Assembly: GCA_024082115.1 (NCBI GenBank)
Contig: JAMRYE010000013.1
Coordinates: forward strand, 196,001-260,000
DNA length: 64,000 nucleotides
Direction of reading: 5' to 3'
DNA from: Rhinocladiella similis
Lineage: Eukaryota > Ascomycota > Eurotiomycetes > Chaetothyriales > Herpotrichiellaceae
A model generated the notes under the pieces. The model searched no databases. It was not told the DNA's origin and saw nothing but the letters and a program-made list of their open reading frames with translations. Each line of letters opens with the position of its first letter. Position 1 is the first letter of the stretch. A program made the position numbers and the translations under genes. This document shows, piece by piece, positions 54,864-64,000 of the stretch.

Positions 54864-55730
54864 CTACAAGGAGGACTGGCACAGGCTCACAGACTGCATC
54901 CCCATGACCGACTAAAGTTCTGGGTATGCGTGGTGTGGCATCGAGAGGCCGGATGCAGGTTCTCAAGATCTACAAGATGCGTGAGGGAGTAACCAACCAA
55001 TGTAACCTCCAACCATTAATTGCAAGGATTCTTCTCCCGGCTCAATTCAAGAGTTACTACAGAGAAGCGCTTGTCTACATCAAAAACGAATGCGAGTATG
55101 ACAGGGCTACAAAGATCGCCAAATTTTGACAATCACAATACAACCGGATTTGGATTGTCGTCAACATCATGCATTTGACATTGAACTGCTCCGTGTCTTG
55201 TATGTAGAAACCAATTATCTATTTCGATTTATCTCAACACTATGCGCATGAAGGGTAGTAGTAGGTTAGTATCTCTAGGTATGGAACAACAAAAGAAGCA
55301 CAAGCTTCGTAAGCCCGGTCACATTGACCACCGTCATGAAAGGAGTTGCCAGTCGCAGTCTTTCGCCTTCGCTTTTGCAACCATAACAAGAACAAGGATG
55401 AGGAGGTACTGTCCATGTTGGCCTTATCAAGATAAAAACACAGTGAATCAAGAATCAAGCCAAGCCGCTTAATGGGCCTTTCTTTTGATTCCTTTTCATT
55501 GCTGCGACGTGGAACCGGCCCTTCCCTTCCGTCAACCCCAAAAGCAAAAGGCTTGGATGAGACAAAACAAAGAAAACGTTCCTCGCTGGACATGGATAAC
55601 TTGGAGAACATAGTAGACCGTAGGGAGGGAGATGATAACAAGCCGAGTGAGTGGGTCATCCGTACACACACTCACACAAAAAGGGTTCTGTACAACATTT
55701 CAAAACAATCGTATCGTGAGAGAAAAATCA

Positions 55731-58700
55731 TTATTCTTCGGTCAGAGCGTCGTCTCCAACTTCTCGCCATTCCCTGGACTGGTCCGTCAACCGTTTCACT
55801 CCCGGGAGACGGTCGGCCCAGATTGATTCCGACGCGGATCGGAACGTGTAGGCTCTTTGAGAGGATATGACTCCGATGGCTTGGAGAACAGCTTTACGGG
55901 AATCGCGAGAGAACACTGCGGGGTGGTTGATCCATTCCAGGCTGGATTCGATGTCAGCGTCCAGGGCATTCATCGTGGCGAGGTCGATACCTGTCGTGCG
56001 AGGAATGGGCGTGCTCGAGTCGGAGTGAGGACTATGATCCCGCATGCCCATCCCTTCTGAAGTTTCGCTCCTGGGACTCGAGGCCTTCGCTGGTGGCGAG
56101 TGTCTCTTGTTCATCGGAGGGGCACCAGGCGGAAGGGGTGGAAGACCGCCCTTGCCTAGCCCCTTGAGTATCGTTCTTGTCTCGTTGAGTAGATGATGTG
56201 CACGTTCGTGTTGACCCCTTGCCACCAGCGTCAGAGCACGGGTGAGCATGTCGGAAGTGAGCAACTCCATGCGCCGCTGCACTATCATCGGGTGTGGAGG
56301 GATAGGAGGAGATGAAGGTCGTCCACTACTCGAGCGGGACCGGGGGTGCGCCGGTAACATGGTGATCGCAAGCAGTGATGGCCGTGGCAGCTGAACAATA
56401 GAGCCCTCTTTCAAGAGGTCCCCATAGGAAAGGTCGGCTTGGAGGAGAGGCACCTCCTCTACACTCTGCACTCTCTGGTCCTCGGTGTCCAGCGAGCCTC
56501 CTAGGGCTTCAAGCCCAGACACAATGGATTCCCATGGGTCTTGAGGTGCAGGCTCTTGTGACGAGATGTCGGGGTCGATGGCCAGCTGTACCAGGATGTC
56601 GCGTTTATCGCCAAAGTGTAAGTCTCCCAATGTGGCTTCGGCGTCTCTTCCCGTGGATCTCTTGGTTGTTTGCAGAGCACCATTGATTTTGACAAATTTC
56701 CCTGGAGATCCTTCCGGTAACTTAAGCTTTAGCTTTACGTTCTGGTGCGACATGGATTGAAGTGCACCGAGGACCCCGGCAGCACATTCACGAAGCATCA
56801 TCCAGTCCTTGACATACAGGTACGATGCCTTTGTCCGAGTGGAAAGCTCGATCATGCTCTCGGGTTTGTGGGTGAGGCCTAGACCAAACGAGTAGATACC
56901 GACTCTGTTCAAATTAGCCACTACGAAGACAAGTCATTGAAGGGAAGACTTACTTGGCAGCTTCCGCCCTCTGCACCACGAAATCGACACTGTCACTGTC
57001 CGAGCTTGTAGAGTCACTGATCAATAGGATGGTCGAAATCGGATTTGCAGCTTTTCGTGCCATCAGAAGATCCATCGCGACATTGGCGCCTTCGACGACA
57101 TCGGCTCGTAGACTCTTCTGACCGACGGGGCGTATCGAGTTGAGGACTTTGTTCCAACCTTGCCAGGTCTTCGTGGTCATTCCAACCACTGGAACGCCAC
57201 CGCCACTGGAACCAAAAGTGACCAACCCCATACGATCGCGGTCGCCTAGATTAGAGACCAAGAACCGCAGGGTATCTTTCAGCAGCGATATCTTTAGGCC
57301 TTGCATCGAAGATGACACCGGAATCACAACTACAACATCGATAGGAACATGCAATGAAGGAGGAATCTTTCGATCCACAAGTGGCCGTTGCATCGAGTAC
57401 TCGGTGGCTGCGGTGGTGGCAGACTTCGGTCCTCCATATGACGAAGCTACGGACGGTACTCTTCGAACTGTGCGATTTTGTCGGCCATATTCATCGTCGT
57501 CAGTACCGGAGGTATCTTGCTCGTAGTCTTGTTGGTAGTGTGACAAACTGTCTGACGAATTCAGATCCCGGAGAGCTTTTTGCCATAATTCGAGCTTTTC
57601 CCTCTCCTGGAAGAGCAGGTGGAAAGTCGGCAGTTCCGCCACTGAGAGATTCAAAGTAAGAATGTTCTCGTCAAGAGACGCATGCACCTGCCTGAGATGC
57701 CTCTTGATCAAGATGGATCCTTTCAGGGTGCACCGTGTTGACTTCCGGCCGGATTCGAGGATTACTGGTGGATGCGAATTCTTCTTCTCCTTGACACAGA
57801 TCAACATCTCTCCAAATAGATAGCATTCGAGCTCCTGCCAGGAATGTCGATCCTTTCCAACTCGCACGACTCCATGCAATCGGAGATTTCCAAATCGTTG
57901 AAACTCCAGTCCATGCCAATTATCCACGCGGATCCGGAGTTCTTCTGTTTTCTCCTCTAGAACTTCTGGGGACTCGTAGGCAAGGGGACCAGGTGTAAGG
58001 TCTGGTCTTGGCCTACCCGTCATGCCGATCCCGGAATCTGTGGGAAGAGGAGGGACAGGCGGTGTTTGTGGATCTTCAAGTTGCGGTGGCCATTTAAAAT
58101 CGGGTACCTCAATCGTTACAAGACAGGTGAGGCTCTGCTGCTGTCTGGACCTGGTCAGCGTGGGGTATTCACTACGCACGGTAACAATTGGCGAAGGTAT
58201 CGTCTGTTTTGTGTCCTTTAGCTGCGAGCCGGAGACGGTTGTCTCCATTGCATGCAGATCGTAGTCGTGCTTGCGTGAATGGCTCAGATGATCGTTGGCG
58301 TAATCAGTCGATGAAGTGTTGCCGCCGCTATCATTACGCGTATGGCTGGTATCCTTGGTTGTAGTAGATGGCGCCTGGAGGGGACGTCCTTGGCCGTTGG
58401 TGAGCGCTTGTCCAATTCCTAAGCGCTCGATTCGCATTCTCTGACTGTCTCGACTGTCTCGATTGGAATTTTCGCGGCTATGTCGAGTGGACATATCTCG
58501 GGTACTGAAGCTGTCCTCCCGGCCCTGGGTCGTATGCCGATCCCATGGCATAGGAGTATTCTGTGAACTTCTTGGAGAGGTCACATCCTTCTGCGCAACT
58601 GCTCGTACCATGTTGCTCAGCTTGCCTGAAGCCTTTGTTAGCGTTCTCGTCCAACACGGCGTGCGGGATAACTCACTGAGATCCAGAATGCTTCCCCCAC

Positions 58701-59414
58701 GAAAGGAATCCAAGCCCAAAGGAGCGTCGCATGCCGGGCAGTACTGAGCATCTGAATCCTTGATGTATTCATAAAAGCACGCCTCGTGGGCTACATGGCC
58801 ACAGGAGAACTGTAAGATTCTCTCCCCTCTTAGTGTATGTTCCAACAACTCCTCACAGGCTGCGCATTCTCCGCCCACGAACGTCCTCTCTTTTCTTGAC
58901 CGTGCGCGATCTGATTCGAACATGCCAGCCATAGGAAGACCTGCACCGGGAACGCTCACGGCAGGCGACGCCGGAGTCCGTCGATCTCTGGTGCGAGGGC
59001 GACTCTCGTTGGGGGTATGAGGCCTCCCCAGAGTGCCGGATGAAATGCTAGACTGCTTGAAATTGCTATTGAGGGTCGCACCGCTCAACGAAGAGCCCGT
59101 GCGAGGAGGGTAGCCGTCAAAACGGGCTCGCGGATGGTGTTGGTAGTGGAGGTTTTCTGCCAGATATAAAACCATGTGTCAATATTAGGTCTTGGTCGTT
59201 GCGAGACAGTCTCCTCTGGGCCCAGAGCCGCAAGACTCAGACCGCGGGCTTTGTTTGGGAGGTCCTTACGCTGCACCTTCCTTGAACTCTTCGTACTGGA
59301 TCGTGACCTTGAGTCAGGGCGGGTGAGGAGTCCAAGGTCGTAGAGGTTTTGGGTGGTCGCGCTGTGCACGCTGCTCACCTCGACGCTGGAGAGAGATCGG
59401 TCGTGTTTGTTCAT
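55731..59414 (-). CDS. RING-PH-vWA protein with Ste5/Far1-like layout
   Basis: Exons 59414-59270, 59156-58677, 58625-56954 and 56904-55731 give 1156 residues. Domain order: a short basic N-terminus; a RING-H2-like finger starting C146-x2-C149 and continuing FSCGHVAHEACFYEY to CPACDAPL; a long disordered Ser/Arg/Thr region; a PH-like domain (about from WHGLEFQRFGNLRLHG to LWQKALRDL); then a von Willebrand A domain (from IDVVVVIPVSSSM). RING, PH and vWA in this order is the layout of the yeast pheromone scaffolds Ste5 and Far1. The MIDAS DxSxS has become P644-x-S-x-S, so metal binding is probably lost, as in Ste5. The 51 nt second intron is itself open and in frame. In Aspergillus such genes are annotated as von Willebrand RING finger proteins (from memory); a scaffold role here is inference. 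Confidence 0.83.
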
Positions 59415-60604
59415 GGACAAGACGCCCCAACTGGCAGTGTCCCTGGGTTAGGTGCAGTAGCGTCGCAGAGCAATCTTGTAAATCATGAGAGCGGAGGGCT
59501 TAGGGAATATGCAGAGATGCCAGGCCTCGGGAGCCACGTGGAGACGCTTTCCCTTCTTGTTTCTTTCAGTGGGTTCTTCGGGAATGGGGGGACATGAGAA
59601 GTTCAATTCAGAAGGTCTGCCTTGCAATAAAAAGGCCAGACACAGGATATCGGGCCTGGATACTCCTGGTAGCTACGTAGCAGCAGAAGCAGGGAGCGGT
59701 AGTGGTAGCAACGATGCTTCTCTTAGGATTTAGGACAAGCTCTGTCTCGCGGGTCGCAAGCCTGGCAAAGAGACGGTGCAGCCTCTGTGTGGGTTCGTTG
59801 CTTTCTCTCAGACAAGTTCAACAAGTTCAGGTTCTTAGTGGGGACGTTTTGATGAATCTTTTTCAGACCAGCGAGGGTCGATCCCATTGAGACCGGCGCG
59901 GTGGGTTCGTGGCATGGCGCAACAACAGCCTGGCGGAGAAGGACATTAGAGCCACAGGCATGAGTGACGGCTCGTCTCTTTGGCTACCGCCAATTGCTGG
60001 ACGAGGTGTACCTAGACCTCGGCCAGGAGCACAGTAGCCTTTCGAGCATGCAGGCCAGGCTTAGGGTCACAAAGCAGTGGATCGGAATGACCTTCGTCCG
60101 GCAAAATGAATGTCACTTTGGCAGTTCCAGGACCAGGGTGTTGTATGGTGTTGCACCCGTTGCTTGGAGCCTTGCCGCTGGGGGAAAGGCTCAGAGCCGG
60201 CCTTGTTGGGTCCCGCAATAAGTACACTAGACGGAAAGGCCCAAAAGACAGGACCCTCTCCCCGGTGTTTCTCTGTGCCCTGGTCCCATCGCATGCCGCC
60301 ATCGGCGTCAATAGAGCACAGGATCAGCGGTGGTGGCGGGCTGCCGAGAAAGCAGGCCTCTTCGCTTGCTGCGTGAAGCATTCGAAGGTGCCGCATAAGT
60401 TGGTTACAGAAGTGGTTAGAAATGGTTTCTAGTCGAGATGGGTTGCTCTCCGATGTCTCTGTGGTTAGAACAGTGGGACACTGCCTGTCAACCTCGTGCT
60501 TATCCAGTGTCCACCTGCAAGGAAGGCACTAGAGTCTGCCTTCAATCCTCCTTTCTCTTTCTAGTGAGCGAAGCTGGAGGGGAAGCAGCACTCCGTGTGC
60601 TCGA

Positions 60605-60613
60605 TACGGAGTA
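60605..60613 (-). repeat. TACTCCGTA element, copy 5 (as TACGGAGTA)
   Basis: Exact reverse-complement 9-mer in the right flank. Confidence 0.7.
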
Positions 60614-60973
60614 GCTACGTCAAGTTCATGGTGGCGGGGAGCTTGTAAGCAGCTGCAGTGTAGAGTGCTCTGTCTATCTTCGACATCTACACCATGGTTG
60701 GCCTTGCCTCTCGGAATGTGACTTGTGGTGGCTTCCGGGGAAGTCAGCATCACAGAGCGCCATGTAAGGATACTCAGGTGCCAGGCTTAGAAGACAGGCT
60801 TCCGGACAATTGCCAATGGGTTTTCATGGATCAGAGCTTCGATCAATGCAAGGATCCTCACCCCACCCACCGTTGCATACCGAATTGGCATGCCTTTTCT
60901 AGGCTAAGTGTATCACCAGAATATCACATCCCTGCAACGAGAGGGTAGGTACGCTTTGAGATCCAGCTGATTG

Positions 60974-60982
60974 TACGGAGTA
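60974..60982 (-). repeat. TACTCCGTA element, copy 6 (as TACGGAGTA)
   Basis: Exact reverse-complement 9-mer, 369 bp from copy 5 and in the same orientation. Confidence 0.7.
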
Positions 60983-63873
60983 GTTCATGCCCAATCACGC
61001 GATGACTGTGTTACCGAGAACACAAACAAACCGCCAATATACTGGCTATCATGGGGAGCTTCCGTGGTGAAAATTAACAGTTCACCGGCGGGCCCAATCA
61101 AGGAACATCAACTGGAATACCCTGGGTTGTCACTGCTACTGATGCAGGTAGAGACGCAGGACTCGTCATCTTCGCTGCAGCATGCCAGACGATTCGAGCT
61201 ATTCGAGCATCCCGTTGGCGGCATCGTCAGCGCCTCATTAAGCCAATGCCGTCATGCTCTACATAAGTCGATCCTTGACCCGGGCTTGAGGTCCAGGCCC
61301 TCGTCGAGGATTTTCGGTATCCTGGGCTGTGCGTTGGGAAGATCCTTGTCGAAGGACGACTCGCATGACCCTGGCAAGACGCCTTCGTGCGTCAGGGCGT
61401 GATGAAAGTCACACAAACCAGGATGAACCTGTAGTTCCCTTCACATCCGAGAGATGGTTGACGTTACAAAAGTCGCAGGCATGCCCCCCTTGAGGGTCCC
61501 TGCCCAACCGGAATTTTTCCCGTGGTGATCTGAGTGGCTCGTATGTCCATCTGTTTCAACGTCGCTGTTGGCGAACAGGATTCGCTTGCTGGGTTTGAGC
61601 ACTGGCCCTATAGAGTTAGTCACGTTCGTTGTGGCCAGAAGCAAGAAAAACAAAAAAATCGTCGTTTCGACTTGCCTTAGTGTGCCATCCTCGGTAAGTA
61701 TAGAAGCAGGTTGGACTCCGTAGGCAGGGAAAAGGGCAAAATTACCTGCTCACGCAACTTGCTGTAAAGTAAGTACGAGTGCGAAATAGAAGTCTAGACC
61801 TCACGGCTGCCCTATATGTGCGTACTTTCACACCTGTCAACTGTCAGGAGGAGTCGTCTACCCGAACTGCCCATCCCAGCTAGATTCCAGTGACAGGAAC
61901 CAAGGAACATTCCGGTCCCATTTCTGACACCCAGGGATGGGTTAAAGACTCGTTCATGTCGCTGTCAAGGTATGCTTAGTGTGACGCCCAAGGCTCTTGT
62001 AGACCGTGTGTTCGGTTCCCCGTTTGTGGCTTGGTTCAACTGGCTCGGTCCAGTGGCACGGCACACGGACGGGGAGCTGGTGGTGCGAACATGACAGGTA
62101 CCCCGTTCGGATTTTGTTACTGTTCGAGACCGCTAGCTGGGTCACCCCTTCAAGGTGGCTTAGGGGCTACAAGTCTCAGAGTTCACAAAACCCTGCGGCA
62201 GTTCGTCGGGACCGTTTCAAAGTCTATAGGCGATTCGGGCGAGTACAACAGAAAACGGTCCTGCAATAAATGATTGCTGTGTTCGCAAGGCTATTAGAGC
62301 ACCTGTTCTCTGCTAAGAGGCATTGAAACATCGGGTCAGGTCTGGTCCGTCTGAACCACATGCGTTCCAAGTGATAAGCGAGGTTGGCATGCTTGAGGAT
62401 TTTTCAGGCCCCTATGTCACGCACTTCGTAGGAACAATGCATAGCTTCATATCCTGCCGTGAAGGGCCTTCTGTCGTGCTCAACGGCTTGCAGGGTTGAA
62501 CCAGTAGGCGGACGCTTCAACAAACCCACCCTGCAAGTTGTAGAGCCACCTGTATCAGCCACCATGCCGGCAATTACATGTTTCCAGAAGGAGTGTCGCT
62601 GAATTCTCGCACACAAACAGTGAAATTGAGATGGTCAGGCCCTAGCAATCCTCTGAAGATCTCGTGCAATATCGTGTCCCTTCATCTCCATTCATTGGAA
62701 TAATTCACTTGGTCACGATTTTATTAATGCGCCAGGGGGGGGACCTTGGAAGAACGGTTCCTGCATCATCGGTAGCCTTCCTCTAGCCTCGCCCGTGGCT
62801 TTTCAGCCAGGCGCACCAGGCGGATAATTCAGAGCAGGTCGCATCGAGCTGTCAAAATCAACAGGGTATTGTAGATTTGCCGCGTGGTATCCTGACATGG
62901 AGGAGCCTTCCTTCGGCTTGATCGGAATTTCCTAGTCCCGTGGCGAGCAGTAATATCAGTACGTTCACGGCCGATCGAAGAGCAGTATGTTCTTCAGCTG
63001 CAAGAGGCGTACGACAGATTCCACCTTTTCCACTCGCTCAATAGTGGGATAGATTGACCCGGCGTCATGTCGACCAATGTCGCGACGGTTTCGAAAGAGT
63101 TCAGAGGTGTTGTACGTCAAGATGCAGCGATCGACACTGGATGAGGGATCCAATGCAACGGAATGCAGATTTCAATGCTGTGGCTTGCGTCCGACTGTAC
63201 GTGAAGTGGACTTTACCAATCCCTGAATCCAACCCGGGCTGCTGTAGCCATGTGCTCTGCGGATGACAAACTCGTCGCATCCACTGACGCAATAATGGCC
63301 CTACAGCTTTGATGTTTCGAGTCAGAAGTGTGCGATCAATCTCAGAAGTCTCGGCTTCGATTCATTATCACTCGCCTCCCTGTTAGAACACGGCCTGCCC
63401 GAGCAGCATGAAACCACAAGGCCATATCACAGGAAAACACAGACTCTTACACCGAAGAGCGGTGTGATCCAACTCTAGGTTTGAGCATTGATTCGTTATC
63501 ATTTGGGGGTCGAGCTAGGAGCAACCTGACAGGTAGCTGGGGAGTAATACGAAATGGTGAACTCCTCAAAGCCCCTGAGAGACCAGGACTTTCGCCTACC
63601 GGGACAGCACATCCTCCGTAGTCGTCCTGATCAACAGTAGCTGAACGGTATGGGGGTGAAGCTTTGGATTCGGTATCGTATCGATTTGTTCTATTCTCGC
63701 TTGCCCGTGCATTTGCGTCCCATAACGCTAGAAGCCGGGGAAAACCAGCGCAAGGTCCTAGCGTCTCGTGGCTCTCGTGGCAGGAAAATCATTACTGAAT
63801 ATAGGGGCTGGAGTGACTCTGGGTTACAGCCATGAGCTAGCCACTGATGCCGCTGGTGCCACAACTGTCCACG

Positions 63874-63882
63874 TACTCCGTA
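63874..63882 (+). repeat. TACTCCGTA element, copy 7
   Basis: Exact 9-mer near the right edge of the window. Confidence 0.7.
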
Positions 63883-64000
63883 GGGAAGGGATAATGCAGG
63901 CAGATTTGCCCGTCTCCTTGTGCTCTAGGCTGTGGTCAGTCTGCTACGGCAGCAGTTAGATGAACCGCTCAGACTAGAGCGCGCTCTCTGGACTAGTCTG

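Larger units (their letters stand above)
53993..55730. promoter_or_regulatory. Intergenic region between ASST-like and RING-PH-vWA genes
   Basis: About 1.74 kb between two minus-strand genes. It holds the ASST-like promoter at its low end and the RING-PH-vWA 3' UTR at its high end, plus two TACTCCGTA copies (54330, 54855) and near matches. Open frames of about 144 codons at 54025-54459 and 55240-55671 (both -) resemble no family and are not called. Confidence 0.5.
59415..64000. other. Right gene-free flank
   Basis: About 4.6 kb with no supportable gene. Overlapping frames of 60-143 codons exist on both strands (for example around 60000-60430 and 60971-61402), but none shows a domain, a consistent splice pattern or a known family. 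The first few hundred bases are the promoter of the RING-PH-vWA gene, including the CT/GA-rich 59500-59600. Three exact copies of the TACTCCGTA element occur here. No transposon ends, tRNA or rRNA was recognised. A gene with its body beyond 64000 could start here unseen. Confidence 0.5.

Noticed and set aside
55240..55671. 143-codon minus frame below the RING-PH-vWA gene
   Set aside because: It lies in the probable 3' UTR of that gene, is not in line with its last exon, and has no recognisable domain.
60012..60432. Four overlapping open frames of 85-109 codons on both strands
   Set aside because: GC-rich DNA with few stops; no frame shows a domain or consistent codon pattern, so none is called.
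1..64000. Search by eye for CRISPR arrays, tRNA genes and transposon ends
   Set aside because: No evenly spaced direct repeats, no convincing tRNA arm set and no long terminal inverted repeats were seen; a covariance-model tRNA scan and repeat search would settle it.

Overview
The window reads as nuclear DNA of a filamentous ascomycete (Pezizomycotina). The support is: genes broken by short introns of about 48-225 nt with GT...AG ends and CTAAC-like branch sites; single genes with individual promoters rather than operons; and family content typical of that group (a NUP145-type Nup98-Nup96 precursor, an ADM-B-like ADAM protease, a Mug190-type SMP/C2 protein, a 14.5 kb midasin gene). Eurotiomycetes or Dothideomycetes seems likeliest, but the class is inference. 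I saw no CRISPR array, tRNA, rRNA or recognisable transposon.

Layout. 1-3651: no supportable gene. 3652-10032 (-): NUP145, six exons, giving an FG/GLFG nucleoporin and a Y-complex scaffold after self-cleavage. 10869-13053 (-): acetyl-CoA synthetase. 13054-14349: gene-free. 14350-15258 (-): GET2-like subunit, divergent from a short-chain dehydrogenase at 15768-16609 (+). 16774-17563 (-): centrin, divergent from an iota-type Y-family polymerase at 17956-19783 (+). 21241-22245 (+): unnamed conserved disordered protein with an RVxF motif. 22574-23868 (+): N-acetylglucosamine-6-phosphate deacetylase. 24674-28550 (+): SMP/C2 membrane protein. 30044-32509 (+): ADAM metalloprotease. 33218-34781 (+): kynurenine aminotransferase-type PLP enzyme with two plausible starts. 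35415-37220 (+): Mgs1/WRNIP1 AAA+ ATPase, convergent with 37399-51906 (-): midasin. 52229-53992 (-): secreted arylsulfotransferase-like protein. 55731-59414 (-): RING-PH-vWA protein. 59415-64000: no supportable gene.

The genes are mostly housekeeping and do not form a pathway cluster. Themes recur: nuclear pore and spindle pole (NUP145, centrin), ribosome assembly (midasin), replication-stress tolerance with ubiquitin-binding zinc fingers (iota-type polymerase, Mgs1), ER membrane insertion and contact sites (GET2, Mug190-like) and surface/secreted enzymes (ADAM, ASST-like). Two gene pairs share short divergent promoters.

I found no clear new multi-gene system. The best leads are the RING-PH-vWA protein, which matches the Ste5/Far1 scaffold layout and has lost its MIDAS aspartate; a 9-bp element (TACTCCGTA or its complement) found seven times by eye, all in intergenic DNA; and single-gene departures from family rules (SDR without the catalytic Tyr, centrin with one clean EF-hand, two introns whose retention keeps the frame). 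All exon boundaries were read by eye from splice signals, reading frame and family conservation, with no transcript evidence.
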